A DNA stretch of 64,000 nucleotides from Paenibacillus sp. (GCA_023512345.1 JAILZT010000008.1:62001-126000), one strand, 5' to 3'; shown: positions 51,869 to 61,782, counted from the first letter of the stretch. The notes: generated by a model from the sequence alone, not told the origin. Numbers and translations are program-made.

Positions 51869-52729
51869 TTAAAATGCAGGGATAATAGCACCTTCATATT
51901 TCTCTTCAATAAATTTCTTAGCTTCTGGAGAAGTTAGTGCAGCTGTCAATTTCTTAATCGCATCGGCATCCTTGTTATCTTGACGTGTTACCAAGATGTT
52001 GGCATAAGGAGAATCTCCACCTTCGATGAACAAGGCATCTTTAGTAGGAACCAATTTAGCTTCCAGAGCATAGTTAGTATTAATAAGGGCCAGATCTACT
52101 TCATCCAATTGGCGAGGAAGCATAGCTGCATCCAATTCAATAATTTCAAGGTTTTTCTTGTTCTCAGTAATATCTGCTTTTGTTGAAGTGATGTTGGTAT
52201 CGTCCTTCAATGTAATCAGACCATTTTTAGCAAGCAGTATCAATGCACGTCCGCCGTTAGTTGCATCATTAGGAATAGCAACCTTTGCTCCATCAGCAAG
52301 CTCATCAATGGATTTGATTTTTTTGGAATAGGCACCAAATGGCTCAACGTGTACGCTGGCAACAGATACCAGATCCGTACCGTTGTTTTTGTTTTGATCA
52401 TCTAAGTAAGGCTGATGTTGGAAGAAGTTAGCATCCAGCTGTTTCTCAGCTAGTTGCACGTTAGGCTGTACATAATCCGTAAATTCCTTGATTTCAAGCT
52501 TAATGCCTTGTGCTTCAAGTAATGGAGCAATAGCCTTTAAAATTTCAGCATGCGGTACTGGAGAAGCGCCAACAACCAAAGTAACTGGCTCCGCAGCAGG
52601 TTCTGTGGCCGCATTAGCAGGTGTATTAGTAGCAGCAGTGTTTGAAGATGTATTAGTATTGTTGTTGCCGCAAGCAGCCAATACCAGAATTAGTGTCAGG
52701 CTAAAAAACGTCAGTATAACTTTTTTCAT
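51869..52729 (-). CDS. metQ: Methionine-binding lipoprotein MetQ
   Basis: A 286-residue lipoprotein with signal peptide and lipobox LAAC (Cys about 20), an Asn/Thr/Ala linker, and an NlpA-family binding domain (VVGASPVPHAEILKAI, FFQHQPYLDDQNK, INTNYALEA). It captures methionine for the MetNI importer. Third gene of metNIQ, under a SAM riboswitch. Confidence 0.93.
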   Translation of the reverse strand: MKKVILTFFSLTLILVLAACGNNNTNTSSNTAATNTPANAATEPAAEPVTLVVGASPVPHAEILKAIAPLLEAQGIKLEIKEFTDYVQPNVQLAEKQLDANFFQHQPYLDDQNKNNGTDLVSVASVHVEPFGAYSKKIKSIDELADGAKVAIPNDATNGGRALILLAKNGLITLKDDTNITSTKADITENKKNLEIIELDAAMLPRQLDEVDLALINTNYALEAKLVPTKDALFIEGGDSPYANILVTRQDNKDADAIKKLTAALTSPEAKKFIEEKYEGAIIPAF

Positions 52730-52788
52730 TTGTAAATCCCCCTTGTACAGTATGGTTTTTTGAATAAGGATATCTATGTGGATGTACC

Positions 52789-53457
52789 TTATTTCCTTGA
52801 AAAATACTTGACCAATCGGTCCCCGAGCATTTGCAGCAGTTGAACCAGCAGAACCATAAGCGCAACGGAGATAATCATGACTTCCTTTTCATAACGATAG
52901 TAACCATACCTAATCGCCAAGTCACCTAAGCCGCCACCACCAACCATACCGGACATTGCGGTATATGCCACCAGCGTGACTACGGTAATCGTTACCCCAG
53001 ATAATAGACCTGGACGAGCTTCTGGTAAAAGAACTCGTGTAACAATCTGTGTCGTTGAGGCACCCATACCCTGAGCAGCTTCAATGACTCCTTTGTCTAC
53101 CTCCCGAAGGGCTGTTTCCACTAGACGGGCAAAGAATGGCGCAGCACCTACAACAAGTGGTGGAATTGTGCCAAGCACCCCAATAGAAGTGCCTACTATG
53201 GATTTGGTAAAAGGAATTAATGCGACCATCAATATGATAAAAGGAACGGAGCGCAAGATGTTAACGATGAACGAAAGAATGGAATAAATGACTCCAAGTA
53301 AGGGCTGTGAGGACCTTCCCCATAAATATAGCACAATTCCGAGTGGTAAACCAAGGATTATTGTAAATATTGCAGAACTCCCTAACATTTTCAAGGTATC
53401 TAAGGTTGCTTGGATCATTTCATCCCAGTTTACAGCGGAAAAATCTAAGCCTGCCAT
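52789..53457 (-). CDS. metI: Methionine ABC transporter permease MetI
   Basis: A 222-residue permease with five membrane helices. The ATPase-contact loop is GVIEAAQGMGASTTQIVTRVLLPEA, typical of MetI. The ATG overlaps the metN stop codon by one base (TAATG), with GGAGG inside the end of metN, so translation is coupled. Confidence 0.93.
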   Translation of the reverse strand: MAGLDFSAVNWDEMIQATLDTLKMLGSSAIFTIILGLPLGIVLYLWGRSSQPLLGVIYSILSFIVNILRSVPFIILMVALIPFTKSIVGTSIGVLGTIPPLVVGAAPFFARLVETALREVDKGVIEAAQGMGASTTQIVTRVLLPEARPGLLSGVTITVVTLVAYTAMSGMVGGGGLGDLAIRYGYYRYEKEVMIISVALMVLLVQLLQMLGDRLVKYFSRK

Positions 53458-54473
53458 TAATCCAACACCTCCACATCAAGGCCCTGCGCCATTAATTTGC
53501 TAATCGTCTCTTGGATCGCTTCCGATGCACCTTCAAAACGTACAATAAGTTGCCCGTAGGGTACATCTTTTATAGTAGAAATGGTGCCCTGTAATATTGC
53601 GAAAATAACACCCGTTTCCTTCACAACATAAGAAAGTGTGGATTCGTATGTTTTTTGACCCAGGAAAGTAATTTTTACGGCCTTGGACGATTCTGGATGT
53701 GGTGCATTTATGGCTGCTCGAAGCGGTCCGTCATTTTGGGTTTCACTGCGAATGAAGTCTCTTGTGATTTCATGCTTCGGCTTCAGGAATACCTCAGCCA
53801 CATTCCCCTGCTCCACAATCCCCCCGCCATGAATAACAGCAACCCGATCGCAGATGCTCTGAATGACATGCATTTCATGAGTAATCAGGACAATGGTCAA
53901 ATTGAAACGTTGGTTAATGTCGAGCAGTAATCTCAATATGGAATCCGTCGTCTGTGGATCGAGCGCCGAAGTCGCTTCATCACACAGCAGCACGTCAGGG
54001 TCACTTGCTAATGCTCTAGCAACACCTACACGCTGCTTCTGTCCTCCTGACAACTGGGCCGGATACTTATTCTCATGATCTTCAAGTCCCACAAGCTTCA
54101 GGAGTTCTTTAACCTTACTCTGTATAGAATCTTTGGATGTTCCTATTAATCGTAGTGGAAAGGCGATATTCTCGAATACTGTCGCCGACGATAGCAAATT
54201 AAAATGCTGAAAGATCATTCCAATCTTACGCCTTTGCCGCTGCAGCTGACCTTTATTAAGCTTTGTGAGATCGATACCATCTACCCAAACCTCACCTTGT
54301 GTTGGACGTTCCAACAAATTTATGCAGCGAATCAGTGTACTTTTCCCCGCACCTGAGTGGCCAATCACTCCAAATATCTCACCTTTTTGAATAGATAAGT
54401 CCAATTGCGAGAGGGCCGTTGCGGCGTTTTTGCCTCTTCCATATATCTTAGTCAAGCCTTTGAGCTCTATCAT
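53457..54473 (-). CDS. metN: Methionine ABC transporter ATPase MetN
   Basis: 338 residues. Walker A GHSGAGKST (38-46), Q-loop FQHFNLL, signature LSGGQKQR, Walker B VLLCDEATSALD, switch VLITHEM. The C-terminal approximately 90 residues form the NIL domain, which binds methionine to shut the importer when the pool is full. RBS AAGGAGGG precedes ATG 54473. First gene downstream of the riboswitch. Confidence 0.95.
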   Translation of the reverse strand: MIELKGLTKIYGRGKNAATALSQLDLSIQKGEIFGVIGHSGAGKSTLIRCINLLERPTQGEVWVDGIDLTKLNKGQLQRQRRKIGMIFQHFNLLSSATVFENIAFPLRLIGTSKDSIQSKVKELLKLVGLEDHENKYPAQLSGGQKQRVGVARALASDPDVLLCDEATSALDPQTTDSILRLLLDINQRFNLTIVLITHEMHVIQSICDRVAVIHGGGIVEQGNVAEVFLKPKHEITRDFIRSETQNDGPLRAAINAPHPESSKAVKITFLGQKTYESTLSYVVKETGVIFAILQGTISTIKDVPYGQLIVRFEGASEAIQETISKLMAQGLDVEVLD

Positions 54474-54503
54474 TTCTGTCGTCCCTCCTTAAAAAACATA
54501 TTT

Positions 54504-54549
54504 GCATACAAAAAAACCTCTTACTGATCATTTGCAGATCATAAGAGGC
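54504..54549 (-). terminator. Expression-platform terminator of the SAM riboswitch
   Basis: CCTCTTATGATCTGCA and TGATCAGTAAGAGG on the minus strand form the stem; TTTTTTTG follows, 35 bp before metN. Confidence 0.9.
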
Positions 54550-54603
54550 CCTGTTCGCGTATAGACAATGCCGTCTCATCTGCCAAAGGCCGCTACGTAA
54601 ATG

Positions 54604-54722
54604 CGGCATTGTAGGAATTAGCACCATGACACTCACGCCCAGTATCCTAATGACACTGTGCATAAATCGGTTGCCGGGCTTCATCGGGCCTATCCCTCCG
54701 CCGCTCTCGATAAGATACAAGT
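54604..54722 (-). promoter_or_regulatory. SAM-I (S-box) riboswitch aptamer
   Basis: On the minus strand: CTTATCGAGAGCGG, GGAGGGA, GGCCCGATGAAGCCCGGCAA and GTGCTAATTCC, the four conserved S-box blocks in order. TTGTA at the left and TACAA at the right close P1. SAM binding stops transcription of the methionine importer. Confidence 0.96.
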
Positions 54723-54828
54723 ATTTAGTTAGTAGTTGTTACCCTTAAACACGGTAATGCAAGTAAGTATAGAATATTATCGGGTTTTTTGTCAAAGAAA
54801 ATCTCTGGAAATACTCTTTTGGCAGGTT

Positions 54829-55548
54829 TCAACGTCGGCGGGTATTCTGACTCCACTGGTCCAGACTGTATTTAAAAACAACTGTTATCGATTTGCATAC
54901 CATGTTCAGCCCCTGCCGTAAATCCTCCAAATTCGCATCCAAATCTTCAAGCTGGATCTTCTCGTTCAACCCTTTGTGCCTCTGCCACAGATCATCCTCC
55001 ATTTCGGAGTTCATATAGTGAATCTCCGAATTTCGACGTTTGCGCAAGTTCTGCAAGGGCTCACGGTAAGCATCTTTTATTCTGTCTAATTGCTCAACTA
55101 AAGCCGAGTGTTCCTTGATTATATGAAATTGCCGCAGTACCGTGAAGTAGGAAAAATGAGCCTTTACCTTGGAGGTGTTCAATTCATAGAGCGTATTTAA
55201 CAGAGTACCCAATTTGTCCAGAAGAGAGAATACGCGAATAAAACCGTTCTTGTAAAAATATACATATCGTGCGTATTCCCCCTGCTCCAGCACGGGCATA
55301 TCGTCGAGATTTCCAGTAATAACGGACCTCCGGAAGAAAGAAGCTGCGAATAAGCTTTGCTCGAGCTCATCCAAAGATGAAATCAGTCCACGTGTCCAGA
55401 TCTCCAACTTGCGGTATACATGATCTCGATCATTATGGCTCTTCATTTCCTGAACTAGAAGCGCCGCCATCTGTGCCATATTGTTCATTGCCTCACCAAG
55501 TAATCCGTTATTCTCACGGACCGGCTCTCCTAATAAAACGCGCAGCAT
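54829..55548 (-). CDS. Helical protein, possibly Cthe_2314-like HEPN domain
   Basis: 239 residues from ATG 55548, after AAGGAGGACATAT. All-helical appearance with many conserved aromatic and charged residues. The segment RKRRNSEIHYMNSEMEDD contains an R-x4-6-H type core (R-N-S-E-I-H) like HEPN nucleases or nucleic-acid-binding domains. I recall this arrangement under the name Cthe_2314-like HEPN. No antitoxin gene of the MNT type is next to it; the neighbour is the UbiD gene, 24 bp upstream on the same strand. Confidence 0.6.
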   Translation of the reverse strand: MLRVLLGEPVRENNGLLGEAMNNMAQMAALLVQEMKSHNDRDHVYRKLEIWTRGLISSLDELEQSLFAASFFRRSVITGNLDDMPVLEQGEYARYVYFYKNGFIRVFSLLDKLGTLLNTLYELNTSKVKAHFSYFTVLRQFHIIKEHSALVEQLDRIKDAYREPLQNLRKRRNSEIHYMNSEMEDDLWQRHKGLNEKIQLEDLDANLEDLRQGLNMVCKSITVVFKYSLDQWSQNTRRR

Positions 55549-55571
55549 ATATGTCCTCCTTAAACAACCTC

Positions 55572-57293
55572 TTATGCCGTAGGAAAATATTTGTTCCAAT
55601 TTTGATTAACCCGTTTAGCAATATCCTCATTCGGTAAAAGTTCATCACAATATCCAGGTTTCTTACGGGCGTCTAACACGATAGGCAGCTTATAGCTAAT
55701 ATGATGATTAACTACCTCAGACTCTGCGTAAGTAGCTGTTGCCGGATTGAAGTGATTAAACACCGCCCATAGAAATGACGCTTGTGACTTCACTGCTTCA
55801 GCTGCATGATCTACTATAATAATTAGCGGCCACGATGTTTCTCTTTCACGAAGAATAGTTACCAAGCGCTGAGGCATTGTAGGATCCTCCTCATAGGATG
55901 CCCCTGAAACGGCAAGACAACCGCCGCAAAAAGGCAGTACCTCATGAATACCGGGGATCAACCCCTCATCATAAATACGCGGAAGATCACGAACGGGGCT
56001 GCCTATTCCCATCATAATACCCTTGCTGCCATAATTTATGATCTGATCGTTGGAATCAAGCTCCTCATACGAGGTTTTGTTAAGAATTAACAGGTCTACC
56101 GCTGGATTGAAGCGCTCAAGTACGGTCTCCAAAAGCTTTGTAAAATCTGAAAGGTCTACCGGTTCATTGGTAACCAGCAAAAACTTGGTTTGCGAAAGTT
56201 GGCCTTCTCCCAGAATCCGGAATGCAGACACAAGGGCTTCTCGAGAGTAACTCTCGCGTACAACAGCTGACGCCAGCGGACGAGAGCCCGATTCCGAATA
56301 AGTCCACAGTGAACGGACCGAAGGCATAACAAGCAGGTAAGCAGGGGCCATCAGCCGCTGCATAAAGTCTCCTAAATAATAATCCTCCTGGCGGGGGCTG
56401 CCCAAAATGGTTGCTGGATATATCGCATCCTTACGGTGCCACATCCGTTGGATGTGCATCACAGAAATGTTCCCCTCATTAGGCGGAACCAGTCCACGGA
56501 TAGCAAATTCAGCTTCTGCCGGAATGGCGTGTCCCCCCATCGGATCCTTGACCATAGGGAGTCTCCCACCGAGAGCCATTGAGGCGAAAAGGAGTTCGGG
56601 TATACGTTCAGGGATTGGTGCCATAGCTGCTGCAATAAGTGCTGGAGGGCCTCCGATAAAGATAGACACCGGCAGAGCCTCTCCACTAAGCTTGGCTTCA
56701 TGATGGTGGAACCCGCCACCTCTATGATTTTTCCAGTGAATCCCTGTGGTATTGTCATTGTATATTTGAACACGGTGCATAGCTAAATTATGATTTCTCG
56801 AATTATTCATACCCTCTGTATAGACAAGAGGGAGTGTAACAAACGCTCCACCCTCCTCCCGACAACTAATTAGGCGTGGAAGGTCCTTCAATGAGTCTTT
56901 ATTTAGGCAAGTGCCAAGTACAGGGGCTTCCCCTTGAGAAACATTTTTGATGCCGACCTTTAACAGATCCAATAGCATTCCTTTTTCATTCCAAACACCA
57001 CTTAGGGTAGGTGGAAGCAAGGTTTCGGCAGCACTCAGCAACGATTTCATGAGTTTCTCTGGCCGGGGCCCGAATGCCTGGTCAACCCTTCTGGCGGTAC
57101 CAAATAAATTTGTGGCTACTGGAAAGGGTGTTCCCTTTACTTTAGTAAAGAGCAAGGCGGGCCCATCTTCCTGAATCACACGACGGTGAATCTCTGCAAG
57201 CTCGAGACAAGGGTCCACTGGTGTGTCAATGACGGCAAGGTCTTTCTCCTTCCGCAATTGTTCTATCCATTGACGTAAATTACCGTATCCCAA
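55572..57293 (-). CDS. UbiD family decarboxylase
   Basis: A 573-residue (de)carboxylase dependent on prenylated FMN. MHRVQIYNDNTTGIHW with the nearby RGGGFHHHEAK is the cofactor/metal-binding core, and EFAIRGLVPPNEGN contains the catalytic E(x)nR-type residues. A UbiX partner is not in this window. In futalosine-pathway bacteria a UbiD-like enzyme is proposed for the late menaquinone decarboxylation, so it may pair with MqnE (inference). The start is TTG 57293 with GAGGAGG upstream. Confidence 0.88.
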   Translation of the reverse strand: MGYGNLRQWIEQLRKEKDLAVIDTPVDPCLELAEIHRRVIQEDGPALLFTKVKGTPFPVATNLFGTARRVDQAFGPRPEKLMKSLLSAAETLLPPTLSGVWNEKGMLLDLLKVGIKNVSQGEAPVLGTCLNKDSLKDLPRLISCREEGGAFVTLPLVYTEGMNNSRNHNLAMHRVQIYNDNTTGIHWKNHRGGGFHHHEAKLSGEALPVSIFIGGPPALIAAAMAPIPERIPELLFASMALGGRLPMVKDPMGGHAIPAEAEFAIRGLVPPNEGNISVMHIQRMWHRKDAIYPATILGSPRQEDYYLGDFMQRLMAPAYLLVMPSVRSLWTYSESGSRPLASAVVRESYSREALVSAFRILGEGQLSQTKFLLVTNEPVDLSDFTKLLETVLERFNPAVDLLILNKTSYEELDSNDQIINYGSKGIMMGIGSPVRDLPRIYDEGLIPGIHEVLPFCGGCLAVSGASYEEDPTMPQRLVTILRERETSWPLIIIVDHAAEAVKSQASFLWAVFNHFNPATATYAESEVVNHHISYKLPIVLDARKKPGYCDELLPNEDIAKRVNQNWNKYFPTA

Positions 57294-57343
57294 TTATTGT
57301 ACCTCCTCGAAATCCGGCTCATAGGCTCCATCCCGTTCCTGAA

Positions 57344-58276
57344 TTAATCTCTCCGTCTACTCAGTTGCCATACACGCACACTCATGTAACACAGCACCCC
57401 GAATAACCCGGCAATCAGTAAGATATGAGCTAACGCTGCAAATATGTAGAGACGTTCGTTATTTAACGTAAACACTACAGCTGCGCCACTAAACACCTGT
57501 GCCAGACATAATAATACTGCTGCTACTCCAAGACTCTGGATCTCTTTATGCTCTTTGTGTTTCCAAAAAGCAAAATGTCCGAGGATAGCGGTAAGAATAA
57601 ATAAAAGCGCTGCTGCGACTCTATGTACAAATACTATACCTACACCGCCTGATAATTCGGGAATCCACTCACCATTGCAGAGCGGCCATCCCGTACAGCC
57701 CCCACGGGAATCCGTATGACTTACAAAGGCCCCGATGTAGACAACTATGTAAGAGTATAACGCAGTAATCCACGTTAAGTTGCGGAAGCCTATGCTTACA
57801 GCTTGACCTTCCACGACTACAATTGTACTTTTTTCGGATTCATGACGCCGTTTGGACCCAAGTGCCAGCATAAGTGAGGATGCAAAAGCAATCAATGAGA
57901 AACCCATATGCAGCGCCATTACAGCTGCAGATTGCGATTTGACAACCGCAAGCGCTCCCATACCTCCTTGTACGACTACAAATAACAGTGTCATAGATGC
58001 ATAGACTAATAAATCACGTTGATTTCTCGCGTATCTCCAAAAGACGATCATCGAAGCAAGAGATAACAACCCTGCTAATCCGCTAGATAAACGGTGTGTA
58101 TATTCGATCAAGGACCCTAATGTGTAAGCTGGAACCAGCTTCCCATTACATAGGGGCCATTCATTTCCACATTCTAGTCCTGATCCTGTCTTGGTTACGA
58201 CTACTCCCCCAAGTAATGCCAGAAACATGATAAGACAAGTCATATAACTAATCCATTTTAATTGTTTTGTTGTCAT
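57344..58276 (-). CDS. ctaA: CtaA/COX15 family heme A synthase
   Basis: A 310-residue, eight-helix membrane protein. Paired heme-ligand histidines lie in EYTHRLSSGLAG, LHMGFSLI, VFVHRVAAALL and ALAHILLIAGL. Two cysteine pairs face outside (GLECGNEWPLCNG and GCTGWPLCNGEW). It oxidises heme O to heme A for cytochrome oxidase. ATG 58276 is used after GCGGGTGA. CtaB is not nearby. Confidence 0.9.
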   Translation of the reverse strand: MTTKQLKWISYMTCLIMFLALLGGVVVTKTGSGLECGNEWPLCNGKLVPAYTLGSLIEYTHRLSSGLAGLLSLASMIVFWRYARNQRDLLVYASMTLLFVVVQGGMGALAVVKSQSAAVMALHMGFSLIAFASSLMLALGSKRRHESEKSTIVVVEGQAVSIGFRNLTWITALYSYIVVYIGAFVSHTDSRGGCTGWPLCNGEWIPELSGGVGIVFVHRVAAALLFILTAILGHFAFWKHKEHKEIQSLGVAAVLLCLAQVFSGAAVVFTLNNERLYIFAALAHILLIAGLFGVLCYMSVRVWQLSRRRD

Positions 58277-58330
58277 CAATATCACCCGCTGTATCTAAGA
58301 AATGAAGGACATGTAAGATTTAGAAGGAAA

Positions 58331-58368
58331 AAAACACCGCTTCAGCTCAAACGGGCATTAGCGGTGTT
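58331..58368 (-). terminator. Terminator after the thioredoxin-like gene
   Basis: AACACCGCT / AGCGGTGTT arms with an approximately 18-base loop, then TTTTTTT on the minus strand. Confidence 0.88.
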
Positions 58369-58375
58369 ATAAAAG

Positions 58376-58720
58376 TTACTTGTGAATACTTTGGTACACT
58401 TCAAGCGCTGTATTCAAAAAATTCTCAATTTCCTCACGGGACTTCCTAAGCTTGTTTACATACCGGACCAGCTCTCTCCCATCCGTGTAAGCAACAAAGC
58501 TTGGAATACCTAGAATGTTCTGTTCCTGACTAACATCACCCACCGCGTCCACATCAACCTCTACCAATGTAAGACGGCCGTTATAGTTCTGCTCAAGCTC
58601 CGGCATAAATGGATCTATGAATTTACAATCAGAGCACCAATCGGCTTTGAAGACAGCCACCGTTAATCTGGGAGATTGTATAGATACTTGAAATTCACCT
58701 GGAGAAGTTATTTTGTCCAT
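58376..58720 (-). CDS. Thioredoxin family protein with WCSDC site
   Basis: 114 residues from ATG 58720 (AGAAAGGACGG site). A thioredoxin fold with active site ADWCSDCKFI in place of WCGPC and cis-Pro in LGIPSFVAY. Such YtpP/YdbP-like proteins are cytosolic disulfide reductases of uncertain target. It lies just before the heme A synthase gene but is separated from it by a terminator. Confidence 0.88.
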   Translation of the reverse strand: MDKITSPGEFQVSIQSPRLTVAVFKADWCSDCKFIDPFMPELEQNYNGRLTLVEVDVDAVGDVSQEQNILGIPSFVAYTDGRELVRYVNKLRKSREEIENFLNTALEVYQSIHK

Positions 58721-58848
58721 GGCTACCGTCCTTTCTAAATACATTTAGATCTTACTTAAGTGAAGCAAAATGTGATCCAGAAGTCAAACATAAAATCAAA
58801 AAAATGAGACATAAATCATATCATATTAATTATTCATTAATTAAAAAC

Positions 58849-60489
58849 TTATTCTTTCATGTTAACGCGTGCAGGTTGTAATCTCATAAGTGGCTTCAAC
58901 AGCTTCTGCAGGGGCCTCGGATAACTCGCCACTTCTTGTCTGCTAATTACACCTAATATAATAAGTAGCACTAAGTAGATGATAACAACTGCTGCGCCTA
59001 CAATAAGACAAGTAATCAGAAATGCCACACGTGCCGGCATCACATCAGTCAGCATTATCCCTGCCTGGTTCAAGCTGTACCCAATTCCTGCGGACGCCAG
59101 CACTGCAATAGTAAAGCCACCCCAGCGCTTGCCCATAATCTCGAAAGGAACAATAGATTTCAACATACGTAAATTAAGCAAGGTAATAACAATGAAGCAC
59201 AGAGCAGTTGCACCAAGAATTCCGTAAATACCAAACACCTTGCTTAGAAGGATACTTGCCACCAACTTCACAATAATACCAATCATTACGTAGTACATGG
59301 ATATCCGTGCCTTCCCCATCCCCAATAAAATGGAGTTGGTGGTCATCATCGTAATTTGAAAGATTGTCCCCAGCGTAAGCATGCCAATAATTCCACTTCC
59401 GTCCAAGCTGCTAAATAAAACTCCGTTAACTGAATAAGCAGCAACAACAAGTGATGTAACAATTGGCGTTCCTGTCAAAATAGCAATTCGTAAAGCCAGT
59501 GTCACTTGACGTTTAAGGTGCATTTCGTCACGTCGTGCATAAGCCGCAGAAATAATCGGGATTAGCGATGTGCTGAGTGCAATAGCAAGTACCGGTGGAA
59601 TTCCAGCCACACTCACAGCCTTACTCCCATATATTGCTAAAGTCCTCGTAGCTTCGCTATATCCTACTTGTCCACTCAATAAGGGAACGATTAAAGAATT
59701 ATCAATAAGGTTTACTACCGGAATAGTTACTGAAGCCAGCACGATTGGGATTGATAGTTTAAAAATACTTTTATAAATTCCAAACAAAGGAAGCTTAGCT
59801 TCATTTGTCTCGTATAAGGTATTCGTACTCTCTTTACGCTTCAGTTGTAAGGCATAATACAGCATTATCCCAAAAGCACCTAAGCTTCCGAAAACACTGC
59901 CGAAAGAAGCACCTGCCGCCATCCAAGTATTATCATATCCCTTACTCAGCATTATATAAGCAAGAACGATGGCAGTAGAGACCCGGGCAATCTGCTCAAC
60001 GATTTGAGATAGACCTCCGGCCATCATGTTATTACGACCCTGAAAGTACCCCCGCATCATAGCTATTGTAGGGAACAATAGCAACGCAGGAGCGATGGCT
60101 CGTATAGCAAGAGTACTCTCAGGAACTTTGGTATAGTCGGCATAATAAGGGGCACCTATGTACAGTGTTACACTCATAATTACACCAATAACAGCAGCAA
60201 AATATAATGCTGCCCGATAAATCTGTTGGGCTTCATGGGGTCTGTTTAAAGCATAGCGCTCAGATACCATTTTACTTAAGGTGCTTGGAATACCGGCCGT
60301 GGCCAGTGGTAATAACATCAGATAAACAGAGTTAGCACTGTTAAACGAAGCTTCCCCAATATCGTTGAACAAATGCTCAAACGGCACTTTCTGGGCAAGG
60401 CCCAGTACTCGTGCGATTAATGCGGCGGCAGCCAGAATAAGCGTGCCTTTGACAAAAGACTCTTTCTTGGACAAACGGTTTCGCCTCAT
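58849..60489 (-). CDS. MATE/MurJ-type polysaccharide flippase (SpoVB/YtgP family)
   Basis: A 546-residue protein with about 14 membrane helices. The N-terminal LILAAAALIARVLGLAQKVPF and YLMLLPLATAGIPSTLSKMVSERYA are typical of the YtgP/SpoVB branch of the MOP superfamily, which flips lipid-linked sugar precursors such as lipid II. ATG 60489 has only a weak ribosome site; TTG six codons in, with GAGG upstream, is an alternative. No sugar-transferase gene is nearby. Confidence 0.85.
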   Translation of the reverse strand: MRRNRLSKKESFVKGTLILAAAALIARVLGLAQKVPFEHLFNDIGEASFNSANSVYLMLLPLATAGIPSTLSKMVSERYALNRPHEAQQIYRAALYFAAVIGVIMSVTLYIGAPYYADYTKVPESTLAIRAIAPALLLFPTIAMMRGYFQGRNNMMAGGLSQIVEQIARVSTAIVLAYIMLSKGYDNTWMAAGASFGSVFGSLGAFGIMLYYALQLKRKESTNTLYETNEAKLPLFGIYKSIFKLSIPIVLASVTIPVVNLIDNSLIVPLLSGQVGYSEATRTLAIYGSKAVSVAGIPPVLAIALSTSLIPIISAAYARRDEMHLKRQVTLALRIAILTGTPIVTSLVVAAYSVNGVLFSSLDGSGIIGMLTLGTIFQITMMTTNSILLGMGKARISMYYVMIGIIVKLVASILLSKVFGIYGILGATALCFIVITLLNLRMLKSIVPFEIMGKRWGGFTIAVLASAGIGYSLNQAGIMLTDVMPARVAFLITCLIVGAAVVIIYLVLLIILGVISRQEVASYPRPLQKLLKPLMRLQPARVNMKE

Positions 60490-60502
60490 TTTCTAAGTGA
60501 TA

Positions 60503-60982
60503 TTACCGGCCGATCCATATAAAAAAGAGGATGACCATCGTGATTTGCAGCATGATCTTAACGAATGTACTGCTGAGCAAGCCAAGGAGTGAACCCACGC
60601 TTACCTTAGCTGCTTTTCCTGGGGTCGAACCAGCTATTAACTCCCCGATAAATGCTCCCGCAAAGGGTCCAACAATAAGCCCGATGGGGAAGAAAAAGGC
60701 TCCTGCGATAATCCCTAGGGTGGAGCCAATGACAGAGTGACGGGAGCCCCCAAATTTTTTGACGCCCCACGCCCCGACAACATAATCAGCTACAAAGAGA
60801 GCTACTACAATTAAGGTCTGAACGGTCCAGAATCCTACTCCAAAAGGTTCGAAGGAAAAGAACCAGCCGTAGACGAAAAAGGCCAAATAAATCGCCAGTG
60901 CACCCGGCAGTATGGGATATACGGCACCGGCCATACCCACAACGATTAAAGCGATTATGAGGATCCAACCCAGGATAGTCAA
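60503..60982 (-). CDS. DUF456 membrane protein
   Basis: 159 residues, almost entirely hydrophobic, with glycine-rich helices (GAVYPILPGALAIYLAF; GSTLGIIAGAFFFPIGLIVGPFAGAFIGELI), the DUF456/YqgC pattern. The start is TTG 60982, 7 bases after AGGAG; the in-frame GTG is too close. It ends 14 bp before the flippase gene, so they are likely cotranscribed. Function unknown. Confidence 0.82.
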   Translation of the reverse strand: MTILGWILIIALIVVGMAGAVYPILPGALAIYLAFFVYGWFFSFEPFGVGFWTVQTLIVVALFVADYVVGAWGVKKFGGSRHSVIGSTLGIIAGAFFFPIGLIVGPFAGAFIGELIAGSTPGKAAKVSVGSLLGLLSSTFVKIMLQITMVILFFIWIGR

Positions 60983-61005
60983 ATACACACACTCCTATAC
61001 TGTTA

Positions 61006-61782
61006 TTATCTTACAGTAACACTATCGCCGGTTAATTTTGCATCGGATAGAATATACTTTTGAATCACTTCTGCGATCCCGTCCTCATTATTTGAGGACA
61101 CCACAACATCCGCTTCCTGTTTAACTGTCTCTTGGGCATTCCCCATGGCAACTCCTAGACCGGCTTGCTGAATGACAGCAAGGTCATTTAGGCTATCCCC
61201 AACCGCTACTACTTGAGACATATGGATACCGAGTAATTCACAGACGGACTTAATCCCTGACGCCTTATTCACACCTAAAGGGTTAATCTCCAGATTAAAG
61301 GGAGAGGAATTGGTAACCTCAAGCCCGCCCATATCCTGAAGCCGCATCAACACCTTGTGGCGAACATCGTCATCCTCCGTGCTGTAACCGAATTTTAACC
61401 ATTCGCGGTTCTTTACATCTCCGTCCCAGTTATCCTGCTTGTGTACCTCATTCAAAGAATACGCCCAGAACCAGATGCCAAACTCCATGGCCATATCATA
61501 CATTTGTGTAACAAGCTGCGGGTCCATCAGAGAACGTCTGTATAATTCATTCGGTGCTTTCCATACTTCGCTGCCGTTCACAGTAACCATTGGCGTAATT
61601 AAGCCTAACTGTTCCGCATAAGGAAGTGCACTTTTGTAGGCACGACCGGTAGAAAGACAAACATATATACCTGCGTCTTTAGCCTTTTGAATCCATTTAG
61701 CGGTCTTGGGTGTAATTAATTGCTCATCATTCAGCAGGGTTCCATCCATATCCAAAGCAAGCAGGCGGTATTTGGCAATCAT
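61006..61782 (-). CDS. Cof-type HAD-IIB phosphatase
   Basis: 258 residues from ATG 61782 behind GGAGGGG. HAD motifs: LDMDGTLL (nucleophile Asp and acid Asp), LSTGR, and VGDSLNDLAVIQQAGLGVAMGNA (motif IV). The C2-type cap domain lies in the middle. Members hydrolyse sugar phosphates, FMN or pyridoxal phosphate; specificity is not predictable here. Confidence 0.9.
   Translation of the reverse strand: MIAKYRLLALDMDGTLLNDEQLITPKTAKWIQKAKDAGIYVCLSTGRAYKSALPYAEQLGLITPMVTVNGSEVWKAPNELYRRSLMDPQLVTQMYDMAMEFGIWFWAYSLNEVHKQDNWDGDVKNREWLKFGYSTEDDDVRHKVLMRLQDMGGLEVTNSSPFNLEINPLGVNKASGIKSVCELLGIHMSQVVAVGDSLNDLAVIQQAGLGVAMGNAQETVKQEADVVVSSNNEDGIAEVIQKYILSDAKLTGDSVTVR

Noticed and set aside
54448..54720. 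90-codon open frame on the minus strand
   Set aside because: It is the SAM riboswitch and its terminator read as protein.
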